The position numbers and the translations under genes are program-made. Shown in pieces: positions 10,876 through 22,092 of a stretch of 64,000 nt of DNA. The DNA comes from Gambelia wislizenii (taxonomy: Eukaryota > Chordata > Lepidosauria > Squamata > Crotaphytidae). How positions within the stretch are numbered: position 1 is the first letter of the stretch; each line of letters begins with the position of its first letter. The DNA is taken from the NCBI GenBank assembly GCA_030847615.1, contig JAUMIR010000005.1:82060492-82124491 (forward strand), read 5' to 3'. The notes beneath the pieces are model-generated. The model saw only the letters and a list, made by a program, of their open reading frames with translations, had not been told where the DNA came from and did not search any database.

Positions 10876-11149
10876 GAGATATACCTCAGTTAACAAAGTA
10901 GATGTGTTCCTGGACTTTACTTCTTCAACAGAAGTGTTGATACCAGAAGGAGAAATAACATGGAAAGAATGGGAATATGTTTCCACACCACAAACAACAC
11001 AACACAAAACAAAAACATTTTTTTCTTTTGTTGTAAATAAATAAATAAAGCAAATGAAACAACAAACAAACTTCAAGGGCTGAACTACCATAAAAAGTCT
11101 TTGTAAGTCTTTCTATTTGTCTCAGGTTTTGTTAACTGAGGTATGCCTG
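10876..11149. mobile_element. Tigger-like MITE
   Basis: The right end reads inward CAGGCATACCTCAGTTAACA and the left end GAGATATACCTCAGTTAACA, giving about 20-bp TIRs. TA dinucleotides flank both sides (10874-10875 and 11150-11151), as for pogo/Tigger elements. At 274 bp without a transposase frame it is non-autonomous. Confidence 0.8.
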
Positions 11150-11166
11150 TAATGCAATTTATAGTA

Positions 11167-11399
11167 CAGTTGTCCCTCCGTATCCATGGATTTGGTATTC
11201 ATGGGTTTAAGTATTCATAGCTTGAAAATATTATTTAAAAATAATAATCCAAAAAGCAAACCTTGATTTTGCCATCTTATATATATAAGGGACACCATTT
11301 TGGTATGCCATTGCATATAATGGGACTTGAGTATTCACAGATGTTGGTATCCATGGGGGGTCCTGGAATCAAACCCTAGTGAATATGAAGGGACAACTG
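11167..11399 (+). mobile_element. Tigger/MER2-like MITE
   Basis: TIR CAGTTGTCCCT at the left and AGGGACAACTG at the right, flanked by TA at 11165-11166 and 11400-11401. The interior has the pattern of this group: the GTATCCATGG motif occurs in both halves. A relative in the opposite orientation is at 39161-39391. Confidence 0.85.
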
Positions 11400-11820
11400 T
11401 ATTTTCAACATTTTAGCAAGGAGCATACCCTGGTAATCCTTATAATTAGGAAGGGGTAACCCTGCTGGTGAAGGACTGCTCTTGATGCCAGCCAGTATTA
11501 ATAGACATCTGTTCAGAGAGAAGCTTCTCAGCTGATGTGGAGCACTATTTTCTTTTCTTTTCCATATAACAAAGAAGAGGTGTTATGAATGCTTCAAATG
11601 TGTTATTCTTTTGTCTCATGATTTCATTGTTTGTCTTTTGTTTTTCAGAACATACCTCTCTAGAGACACCAGATCAGGGCCGAATCCTATAATCAAGGGT
11701 CATCTCCTGATGATGCCACCGGAGGGGGGTAGGACCTGGTGATGTAATTAAAATGATTCTTGAAGCACTGATCACATTGATCAGAGCATGTAATTTAAAT
11801 AACAAGTCTAACACAAATTA

Positions 11821-11851
11821 TTTATCTATTATCTATCTATCTATCTATCTA
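11821..11851. repeat. (TATC)n microsatellite
   Basis: TCTA/TATC tetranucleotide run directly upstream of a SINE. Confidence 0.9.
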
Positions 11852-11869
11852 GACCCTGTATCCTATCCT

Positions 11870-12083
11870 AGGAGCCCTGGTGGCACAGTGGTTAAATGCC
11901 AGTACTGCAGCCACAAGATTGCAAGTTTGATTCTACAGGGCTCCAAGGTTCACTCAGCCTTCCATCCTTCCATAGGTAGGTAAAATGAGTACCTGGCTTG
12001 TTGTGGGCAATAAGCTAACACGTTGCTTAGGGAATGCTTTGGCACTGATAAGCAGTATAGAAATAGAAGTGGTATTGCTATAT
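11870..12083 (+). mobile_element. tRNA-derived SINE, copy 1
   Basis: Starts AGGAGCCCTGGTGGCACAGTGG, in which TGGCACAGTGG serves as A box, followed by a B-box-like GTTTGATTC. The body has AAAATGAGTACCTGGCTTGTTG and the end is a GGTATTGCTA-type short repeat. A second copy at 31377-31595 shares all these blocks. This is the common squamate tRNA-SINE layout. Confidence 0.75.
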
Positions 12084-12089
12084 TGGTTA

Positions 12090-13885
12090 GTCCAAACTAA
12101 AGAATACTCATTGAATCAATTGGTAAATCAATTGAATCAATAGATAAATCAATTGATTCAATTGGTCTAGTCTAGTTGGAGCTACCAACAGGATTCAGGC
12201 CAAAATATGTGTGTGTGTGTGTGCACATTTTTCAAGGCAATGCTTGCACCTTGAGATTCTTCCACTCCAAGGACTAAAGCCGAATAGCTGAGAACTATAA
12301 TCCACAGAAATGCATAGAAATCAGGGGTCATTGGAAGAAGAATGGACAGAGAAGATAAGATGAACAGCAGCAGAGTGATAACTGCCCAAGGGAATAGCAG
12401 ATACACAATTGTATGAGAGTTGTTGAACAGTCTGTTTCACCAAAATATTTCTAAGCGGCAGTAGGAGAATTGCTCTTGTTGGTTGCTGTTTCTTAAAAAT
12501 TGTATCTATTAATAATGTAAATAAGACCTGAATTTTATTGCAAGGTATTGTTGATTGAGAGTGGATTTGGTCTGCCTTTTAGTTTATATTTAAGATAAAG
12601 CTTTTTGTTTTCTGCATGCTTCTGTATCTCTTCCTAACCTCTTCATTCCCTTTCAGTGGATGAAGGTGGTGGTGAGAAATGGGGTTTTCCAGAATTCATG
12701 ACACCATTTTTTTCCCCTAAGCTCAAAACAGGAACTGGATGGGGTGGGGAGAAGTAAAACCATATATGGGATTTTTCACTTTTGTTCCAGTCAGATTTTT
12801 AGAGCAGTTAACATAATGTAAATTTTATATGGCCTTGATCCAATTAACATAATTGTAGCAAACATTCTCTTTTAAATGTAAACATAATTAACATAAGGAT
12901 TAGTGGGTATATAAGAAAAGCTTTTTATTGTGAGCGGTGCAACTTTTCCTTCTCTTTTCTATTCCTGAGCATGGCTTCTCATTTGCTGCAAAGTTACCTT
13001 GGGCAGCTTGCTTTCACATGGCTTTTTCCCAGTGTAGTTTCCCCATGTTTCCCCAGAAAGCCATCATTCATATGGACAATAGCCTTGATTTCCAACATTA
13101 CGTTTGTGATATGTGAAGGAGCTGTACTGCACCTGCTCTTATTCTGCTTGATAATACCAGAAGAGGCTCTCAGACAGGTCTAAACCTGCCATTTAGGCAA
13201 AGTGCAGAAACCACATCAGGTAATAGATGCCAGAGGGAACCAACAGCCAGCTCTTGTCTGTTCCTTCTGAGTCCCTGGTCATTTCCTTCTCCTGTACAAC
13301 AGAGTTGTGTGTGTCACATGTCTTGTTATATTTTCTAAATTGGTCTGCTCCACTCAGGTGCAGTGGAGGATGCTCTTCTACTGCCAGTATTTAAATGAAA
13401 GTGTGGAATGGGGGATGAAATGTCCTTCATTTCTGGCATCAAAATGTCTTGGCTAGCCCTGCCATTTGATAACAGATGTTACAGTAATAACACACTCCAC
13501 AAATTTCTTTGGCCTTTCAGACCAATACAAGTCCTGTCAATATCTTAGTAACTTACAGTGGCATACTGAGTTGCACAGTGAGGACAGAGAAACTATTCCA
13601 CAATATTCTTGCCACTCCAAATTATGTACAATTTCTGCTGGCTCTTGAGCTGATCACATTTGCTTTTTGCTTTGCCTGAGATCACAATAACCTTTTCCTT
13701 TTCACCTAATTATTTTTCTTCTCTCATTTATAGCATTTCTGCTATGCCATTAACTAGCACTCATGCAAACTATCATCAATGTCTGCATATTTTAGTTATT
13801 TTTCTGTAAATGGTGTCTTGTAATTGTGATAAAAATATAATGATGGTTGTCCTACAGGTTCCTTCTCTTGATTTCATATTGTTAT
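12090..13885. other. No gene recognised
   Basis: Contains a short (TG)n at 12210-12224 and an AT-rich segment at 12750-12930 dense in TAATTA/AACATAAT motifs. Nothing else is supported. Confidence 0.5.
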
Positions 13886-13889
13886 GAGT

Positions 13890-14630
13890 TACTGATTATG
13901 ACTTGGAACAATTACTAAAGATGGTCAATGAAGAAAGTGCTAAAGGAGGCTTACTGTTGAACATCAAGAAAACAAAAATAATGACTATGGAACTTCTACT
14001 TAAATTCAATCTAGACAATGAGGAAATTGAAATAGTTAAAAGATTTCCCATACATTGGATAGATCATTGATCAGAATGTATATTACAGTCAAGAAATAAG
14101 AAGATAACTAGGGCTGGGAAGGGCAGCTATGAAAGAACTATGCAAGATCCTAAAGTGCAAAGATATAAAACTGGACACTAAAGATAGGAATGTCCAAGCC
14201 ATCGTATTCACCATGTACGGAAGTGAGAGCTGGACAGTGAAAAATACTGATAGAAAGAAAATCAACTCATTTGAGATGTGATGCTGGAGAAGATTACGAT
14301 GGATACCGTGGACTGCCATAAAGATCGATAAATGGGTCCTAGAACAATTCCTGGAAACTATGATGACTAAATTGAGACTGTTGTACTTTGGCAACTTTAT
14401 GAGAAGGCTTGACTCACAAGAAAAGGCAATATTGCTAGGAAAAGTGGAGGGCAGCAGAAAGAGAGGTAAGCCACATACGAGATGGATAGACTCAATTAAG
14501 GAGACCTCTGTCCTGAATATGCAGGACTTGAGCAGAACAGTTGAGGACAGAGGGTCCTGGAGGTGTCTCATTCATGGGGTTGCCATGAGTCAAAGTTGAC
14601 TCCAAGTCAGTTAACAACAACAAACTGAAT
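13890..14630 (+). mobile_element. RTE/BovB-like LINE, 3' part
   Basis: Broken frames encode the end of an RTE-clade RT and its C-terminal region: LNIKKTKIM, then MYGSESWTVK, a WCWRRL-like block, and finally FGNFMRRLDS, KVEGSRKRGKP, RWIDSIKE and SWRCLIHGVAMSQS (open from 14360 to 14599). The tail is GTTAACAACAACAA. RTE elements end in such short repeats. 5'-truncated and frameshifted, so inactive. Confidence 0.8.
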
Positions 14631-14634
14631 AAGA

Positions 14635-16195
14635 ATTGCATATTGTATATAGCATTAATGGAAATCAGCAGCTGGAGGATTCTGGGGACATCCTGTGACT
14701 GTCTACCATTTCTAACGAATTCAAAGGAGAGAATGGAGGGGCACATTTGATTTTTGGCAATGGATAGCACCCCACCATGGTGAGGAAACTGAAGCCTTGA
14801 CCTAGACTGTTCATCTGAAATTCCCTTCTCAAAACATTCTTGAAAATATTAAGTTCTCACCAGGGATGTATGTTTATGTGAAGACAAGGAATCAATTTAC
14901 ATGACCAATGTCACTTTGAGAAAGTGGGTTGTCTGAAATACTGTGTGTAGCAAGTAACATAAGGTGAAATGTGTTTGCTTGTCATAGATACACCATTCAT
15001 AAATCATGTCAAAATATACAACATTAATATTAATGAGATCTAGAGATTAGGTGGCTGTTTGTATCAATATGCATAAATGTATTGTCTAGATCATTTTTAA
15101 AAATGAATATGTTATGAATGGCAACTTAGAGGCAAGTGTGGTTGTGATGTTGGTTGGAAATGCATGGTTGAAGTTATCCCTCAATATGTGAGTAGGTCCC
15201 AAAATTCTCATCCATCCCAACAGTTTTAGGTATGTATGAATGTACCTTGAGTAGTTTCACAGACTTTGGTTTTACTAGACTTTCCTTAAAGGTTGTATGC
15301 TTTGTCCAAAGAGGCAATTTTTCCTTTGGCAATCATTTTAGATGAAAACAATATAGTATGAAAAAGGGCCATAGAGAAAGGAAATACGGAAGGAAGAATG
15401 CAGGCAGGCAGGCACGTCCTAGAATCTATGGAGAGGAGACCTCCTGGTTACCTTTGATACCACTTTAACATTTCTCTGGTGTAAGGATGAACTCTTTCTT
15501 AGAAGATAATGGATAAATTGAAGTTTTTACTAATGATATTGTTTATCACCCTTTCTATCTCTTTAACCAAAAGGGTGAAGAAAAGACAAAAACATATACA
15601 ATTTCAAATGCTGGTTTTCTTCTTTAGAAGGAAAAGCATGGGATTTCTTTTCGCATTGTAAAAATCTTATTTTTATATATTTCTTTTTTATTTATGTATT
15701 ATTATTTTTATTGAAATTACAAGCATGTGATTTCTTTCTGCATTGTAAAAATCTTATTAAAAAACAACAAATTTAGTGCTTCCTGTTCTGGCTCAATATA
15801 TTCTGTCACCATTGTGTGGGATAGGGTGAAGGACTGAGATATGTATATAAGACCTGTTTCAAGTTATCATCAACCCAGTAATATACAGTAATTCAGATTT
15901 TATTTACCATCATAGTTCAGATGGAAAGATGAGTTCAGGCTACAACAGTCCACAATTATCTTCCCCCAGATTAGATAAGGGTGGGTGATCCAGCCAAGCT
16001 CTGTGATTTCAGCTACAGACTGGGTTATATAGATAACTTACTATCTATCTATCTATAATTCTCTTCGGTGTGTTGCCATTTTCAGTGTGCTGATTTCCTG
16101 CTTAGGTGTCAGGATCTGCCTCTCCTCTCAGGACTAGGCCCCTGGCTGCAGCAGCCGACAGATCCTCTTTGTAGACTCAGGCCCTGGCTGTGGGA
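14635..16195. other. No gene recognised; one direct repeat
   Basis: A 37-bp sequence (start GCATGGGATTTCTTT, end GTAAAAATCTTATT) at 15634-15671 is repeated at 15721-15758 with few differences, a small tandem duplication of period 87. A (CTAT)n run is near 16041-16057. Confidence 0.5.
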
Positions 16196-16196
16196 G

Positions 16197-16910
16197 TGTG
16201 AAAATGAGAAACTCTATTTCTCATTATCTTCCAGCACAGCATCAGGTACACAAAGGGTTAACTAGGGTCTAGAGGGGTGGTACCTTTGGGGCCAGCATCA
16301 TTGCTGATGTCACAGGTCGGTAGGGGCAAAATGACCAATCAAGATCTTCAAGAGACTTTCAAGACAAGCTAATAAATACTGCCTCTGGGCCACAAGGCAG
16401 GGAGAGAGAATAAAGAGAGTTCTGAGATGAGTACATTGCATCTCAGGCAGACATGAAGAGAGAACAAAGGGGGTCTTGAGATGGACACATTGTATCTCAA
16501 GCTGAATGAAAACAAAGGACCCTAAAATGGAGGATACCTGTTTTGAGTCAGTTCTGAACAGACATGTGACTCCAGCCTCCTTCTGAATCTAACAGAATGA
16601 ACTGCATAGGTGTGAGTAGATAAGAAATGTATTAGCTAGTTTGTGTTGGGGAATTTATGTTTATTTTACCACTTGGCTGAATGCTTAACCATCTGTAACT
16701 TCTGTGGATGTGCCTGGAAAGGAAGAGCTTTTCCATGAGAATTATCTGCATGCTTTTGAACTCTGGAATAAATAGCTTTTCTAAGCTTTCTATCAGCTGA
16801 TGTGTACATGTGCCTTGTTTTTTTGCTTGGATGCTTCTCTTCCCTTTGGGACATAAGGGGGTGGTGGTAATAGCTCTGCAAGTGGCAGGGCGGGTGAAGG
16901 AACTCTCACA
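16197..16910 (+). mobile_element. Candidate LTR of 714 bp
   Basis: Starts TGTGAAAATGAG and ends CTCTCACA, so the outer bases are inverted (TGTGA...TCACA). Inside are a tandem pair of about 66-bp units (about 16400-16510, each with an AGAGA..TGAGATG..ACATTG core), a TATA-like TAATAAATA near 16370, and AATAAA near 16764 about 145 bases before the end. This order fits U3-R-U5. No matching target duplication was found, and the following 500 bases show no clear gag frame. Confidence 0.4.
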
Positions 16911-17395
16911 GTCTCCCTTTGGACTGTGTGAAATGGGGTAAATTCAAAGGGTGGTGGCAGCATACCAGTAGGGGGTGCAACTTAGGGGAATTCCTAGGCA
17001 GAGGAACTCCCAAGATTGCATCTCCCACAAGGGCATCTTAATGGGTTCTCAAGCAGAAGAGCCCACGAGCTGTATCATGGAAGGGCAGCTATGTCTTCAG
17101 AGGCTGTGCACGCACATATACGCTGAGGCCAAGGCGAGCACCACAGGGAGTCTTGGAAGGACCAGGGCCAAGCTATCAGATGCAGCTGGTTGCAATCAAG
17201 CAGCACACCTGAAGCAGCCAGGAGGAACTGCTATTAAAGACTGGCATTCGGCCCTCAGTCTTGGCCACCACAACATGGTGTTCTGTGCTGTCTGTAGCTG
17301 TTCCTTGGGCTTTCTGTGCTGTCTGTAGCTGCTCCTTGCTCTTGGGCCTTGGGTGGAAACATGTGGAAATCTTCATGTCCTTTCTAAACATGGTG
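16911..17395. other. Segment after the LTR candidate
   Basis: An open frame of 117 codons (16975-17328) has no recognised domain. The segment could be a retroviral leader if the LTR call is right. TTTCTGTGCTGTCTGTAGCTG is tandemly duplicated in part at about 17280-17335. Confidence 0.3.
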
Positions 17396-17396
17396 G

Positions 17397-17690
17397 TGGA
17401 GGGGCTCTCACATCTTGGGGTGTGTGTGTGTGGCATTGGGGTGTTGTAGCATGGAGTGTGTGTAGCATGGGGTGTATGTGTGTAGCGTGGGGTGGGTGTG
17501 TTTGTGCTTGGTGGCAGTGTAGGGGTCTCATGTCCTGGCACGCATGGTTTGTGTGTTTAGCATGGTGTATGTGTACGCATGGTTCCATTGTGGCAGACGG
17601 GCTCTCATGTCCTGGTGCATGTGGTGTGTGTGTATATATGTGTCTGTGTGTACATGTGGTTGCATGGCAGCAGTGGAGGGGCTCTTGGCA
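17397..17690. repeat. GT-rich degenerate minisatellite
   Basis: A GGGGCTCTCA.RTC.TGG-like block recurs near 17400, 17522, 17599 and 17673, separated by GTGTGTG and TAGCATGG runs. Units vary from about 75 to 120 bases. Long frames here are low-complexity artefacts. Confidence 0.75.
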
Positions 17691-18044
17691 TGAAACTAGC
17701 CATTATAGTTGATTTGAAAGATTATATATTAATGTGTCAAATGATTGTACTCTTGACATGTTTCCTAAGTGGCCAATCAGCAGAGTGGTAACAGAAACAT
17801 ACCAAAGCATTTTATATGGGTAGATAGCAGTGTATGTTACACCGGGTATAGCTAGTTCCAACAAATAGATTAAGAGTTCTCAACTGCTTGATCTTTACTG
17901 ACCTAGTATAACATCACTAATAAAGTATTATTGCAATACAATATATGTTATTAAGAAGATGCAGATGTGGGGGAAATTAGCCAATACACATTGGAAACTG
18001 CTTAATTCAGTGTAGATGCGTAAACTGCTATTGCTTAAAACAGT

Positions 18045-18112
18045 TTTCTAAGCTGCCCTGATAGCCTTGTGGCTGAAGAGCGGGGTATAAATAAATAAAA
18101 TAATAAAATAAT
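18045..18112 (+). mobile_element. L2-type LINE 3' end
   Basis: AAGCTGCCCTGA, then GAGCGGGGTATAAATAAATA and a TAAAATAA tail match the squamate L2-type terminus. Confidence 0.6.
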
Positions 18113-18375
18113 ATAGACACAGACCATGACATCAGAAACATATTTTATGTCAGGTGATTTCACTAGCAATGTTCTTGTATTGAATAGTGAAATCTTATGT
18201 ATCCAGCATATGTTCTGCTGAGATAGCTGGGACAGATGCCCAAGCAGTACAGGGAAAAGTTACTTTTTTCTACTGAACTTTCAGACCCCCCCCCACCTTG
18301 GTCAAAAGAGTAATTTTACCAAGCTTTGAGATGTATGTACATATATATGCATATCCAGAAGGGGGGAAAAAAACA

Positions 18376-18565
18376 ATCAATATTCAGGAGTAGCCATGTT
18401 GGGCATGCAGCAAAATACAGCAAAGGCCAAAATGCACAAGCAGCAATATCTTTATTGGGCCAATAAAATACATTGGATAAATGTATTTGATCCAAAGCAT
18501 AAAGTACATTATGCAAGCTTTTGAAGCTTCATTGGTTCCTTCATCAGGCAAAGATGTTAAAAATC
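18376..18565 (-). mobile_element. Unclassified interspersed repeat
   Basis: Read on the minus strand it holds CCTGATGAAGGAACC, GAAGCTTCAAAAGCTTGC, TTGGCCCAATAAAGATATTG and CAACATGGCTACTCC in this order. This pattern recurs in sauropsid genomes as a transposon end. No TSD identified. Confidence 0.5.
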
Positions 18566-18796
18566 ATACAGGAGAAAAATGGTGATGATTTTAGAGTCAC
18601 AGGCCTATATTCGATCTCAGATGTTGCTAGTTAAGATGTTATTGAGGGATCTCAATGCAGGCAGACGCCACCCTCCTTATTGGCCATGTGAGGACTAGAG
18701 AGAAAGAGCAATAAAAGACAGGAAATAAAATTTCAACTCAGTTAGCAATACCAATAAAGGCATAGGTGTTTATGGATTTTGGATTTTGTTCTGCCA

Positions 18797-19150
18797 TAGA
18801 ATCATAGAGTTGGAAGAGACCTCAAGGGCCATCTAGTTCAACCTACTACCATGCAGAAATACCTAGTCAAAGCATTCCTGACAGATGGACATCTAGACTC
18901 TGTTTTAAAATCTTCAAAGAAGGAGACTCCACCACACTCTGAGGCAGTGCATTCCACTGCAGAACAGCAATTACTGTCAGGAAGTTCTTTCTAATATTTA
19001 GGTGGAATCTCTTTTCTGTAGTTTGAATCCATTGCTCCATGTCGTAGCCTCTGGAGCTGCTGAAAACAAGCTTGCTCCATCCTTCAAAACATTTAAACAT
19101 GCCTATCATGTCACCTCTTAACTTTCTCTTCTCCAGGCTAAACATACCTG
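18797..19150 (-). mobile_element. CR1 LINE 3' part
   Basis: The minus strand encodes the CR1 C-terminus ([18 protein letters not shown], then RFHLNIRKNFLTV and SVVESPSLKILKQSLDVHL), open from 19145 to 18867, followed by the 3' UTR ending in CCAACTCTATGATTCTAT. Strongly 5'-truncated. The frame is nearly intact. Confidence 0.9.
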
Positions 19151-19189
19151 TACATATATATGTATATACCTATACATATATATGTAAAT

Positions 19190-22090
19190 GTTGGTATTTC
19201 CCTTTCACATAGGAAAGCACTATTCTGCCTCCACATTCAGCTGATGGATATTTTAACCTTTAATATAGTCTAGTGGTTAACATTGTGCCTCCAAATTCCA
19301 TCTTTCATAGGTGTGTGGAGCATACATACCACACACAGCTGGTTTTCTTCTTCATTCTTATAAGAGCTGTAACTCTGAGGTTCTGTGCTCCGCTTAAGAT
19401 AATGCAATCATGTTCTTCTCTGGCATTTCTATGTTTCAAGGTCCCAGCGAATCTACACTATTTATTAGCAGCCTAGAAAAACACACCCTGTCATAGCTTA
19501 CTGCTGGTCTAACAGGTTTAAATTGTATCTACAAAGCTGTCAGGCCATTGCATTATTATGAACAGAGCACCAAGACCTTTGAAACTCTACAGTATGTAAG
19601 TTTATAGCACAGGTAGGGAGTATAGAATTTTAAGCATGCACATTTTAACATATTTAATTTGCCACACTTGGCAGTTTGCTTTGTGAACTGTTAATCTTTT
19701 CAACCAATACAGCAAAATGTCAGTGTATTCATTTAGAGAGTATAATAGGCTTATATCCTGAAACAATAAAGTTATAATGGCCTGGTGGAGTTATACAGAT
19801 TCAGCATGTGCAAGACACTGTACTTCCAGCTTACCCTCAAGGTTCTTTAAGCTCATCTGTGCCTCATACTACTGCCTTGAAAGTCAGTGGTGCTTATTAT
19901 TTCAGCACAATAAACCCAAGCAAATGGAATGGATTGAGTGCCAATACATTTCATCCACCTACACCCTTGGTGTTACTAGTATTACTGTTGATGCTAATTT
20001 CTTTGTGTGTACTGTATTCCTCCTCTCACAAATGCTAGTTGGGTTACTTGACAGCAAGAGGGGCTTGATCCTTTTAGTTTCACAACAGAGGAATATTTGT
20101 GAGTGATTTCTGTTTGTTGGTCAGTTGAGAAGTACCAGACATATGTTAAGGATAGCTCCCCATTTTATCTAGTCCTGTTGGCCCTCAACTTTTGCAGGGT
20201 TTAGGGGTGCAGCAACCCCACTAAAACAGAAAAACATTGATTATAGATCCACTACCCAGTGGAAGTTGACCATAGCATCATGCTGGAGGATGTACAAATG
20301 CCTTGAGAGAACGTATTAAATCTGCAAATAATCAAATGCATAACCCACAAATGTGGAGGGATGATTGCAATAATGTTTGCTTTGTGTATGCCACTGTTTG
20401 CCACATCACACATCAAGTATGGATGATACCATCTCAGAAAAAAAATTGTGTACATACATCATGAAACATGCACTGTTTGTACTAGACTTACCAGACATGT
20501 GTATGCAAGTATTTAAACTATAAGCAGATGGTCTATGCCAGTGATTAATGAGTTCCACTTAATTTAGTTTGAAATCCATGTGATACTTATAAGCAAGTAT
20601 CAGAGCAAGCTCATTTGTTTTGTAAAAACAATCTCCTTGCTTATAATACATGTTAGTGGAGCTTTGTTCATGCATGTCATAGTACTTCCCTCTTTGAAAT
20701 TATAGTTTGATTTCACCTGCTCTGCCCTCATAAAACAACACCAGATTTGGAAGCTGAACAACTTCTCTACCAAATATATCTTGGGGGCAGGGTATTTTAA
20801 TTGTGAATGTGAGAAAACAGCTCAGAATTAACTTGTTGATTAACCTAAATTATCAAGTCAATATTTTTATAGCAATTTCACTCATCTTTCTAGATTCTCT
20901 AATTAACACTTAAGTTAAAAATATGTTTTATTTAATTAGTTCATTAGAACTCATTAGGGTGGGTGCCTCTTCCTTTATCACATTCAAGAAAACAGGAAGG
21001 ACTACTACTTCAGGAAAATAAACAATAGAATTGAGGGAAATGTGTAACATAGGTTCTTGGGAGGTTAATTTGTGTGATTTCTTTGAAAAGATGGCAGAGA
21101 GGTGGGAGAGGGTTGGACACAATGACTTATGAGTCACTGAAAAGAAGAAAAAAAGAAGGGGAAAGAAGGGGGAAATCAGTCATGGAATGGACAACGGGAA
21201 TGGGATTGTTAAAAAGGAATTCTCTACTCTTGATTCATGGACCAATCTTTTTAGCTATCTAATTATTTGTGTACTCGCAATGGATTGTTGCCCTTCAAAC
21301 TCCTTGTGAACCTTTAACAAAGAAGGAATTTGAAGAGTGAGTGAAGTGCATGTATTCATGGTAGTGGAAAGAACATAGAACTGCAGATGAATGACTAACT
21401 GAATTGAAAAGATGGTGAAATAAGATCTGGTTGTGAAATAAGTGCTTTGGGACAACCTTCTTTAACCTGACAGTTCACAGACATTTTGGACTCCACCATT
21501 CCAATGTATTGTGGACTTTGTAGTCCAGGTGGGGAAGAGGTCTACATTGTAGAAACTTATAAAGGATCACAAAAGCCAGCAACAAAATATGCTTCACTAA
21601 GGTTAATAGTGACAACCTCCATGCCATTCTCTTTAAGTACCACAGTTAAGTTTGATCCTACACTTAACTTTGATCAATGAGTTAATTAGTGATATCTTAA
21701 TGAATTGAATTATTGCTGTGATTAGAGTTTAGGCTAACTTATATTACAATTTCTAAAATTTATTACTGTTGAATTAATTTCCACACCTAATGTTCCAAGT
21801 TCTGGAGAGAACAGCAATTTTCAAGAAACAAAAGTGATCAACGCAGAGAAGGTAGCCTACAATTCTAAATAAGTTATGAACATTTCATTGAGAATAAGGT
21901 AACTTGAATGTACTACTGAATGAATTGCTTAAAAGCACCTGAATGCAAACACCTGATTGGCTCAGAGCTGACTGCACTCATGTACACAACCTTTTTTTTA
22001 ATATGAAAAGTCAAAAAAGAAACAGAGAGAATGGTACTTGATTCATAATGCAGCTTATTATTACAAGTGTGAAAAGGGTATATATCAAAA
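19190..22090. other. No gene recognised
   Basis: AT-rich DNA. A short stretch at about 21485-21530 (TTTTGGACTCCACCATTCC) resembles a widespread sauropsid palindromic repeat. No supported frames. Confidence 0.5.
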
Positions 22091-22092
22091 TT

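Noticed and set aside
14089..14571. 160-codon minus-strand frame
   Set aside because: Antisense shadow of the RTE LINE C-terminus, which has recognisable motifs on the plus strand.
17400..17690. CRISPR array
   Set aside because: Repeats are degenerate, of variable spacing and GT-rich; the genome is clearly eukaryotic.
17176..17712. Several 119-121 codon frames
   Set aside because: Low-complexity translation of the GT-rich minisatellite on both strands.
19141..19190. Regulatory palindrome ACATATATATGTATA
   Set aside because: Simple TA/CA-type repetition next to the CR1 end explains it.
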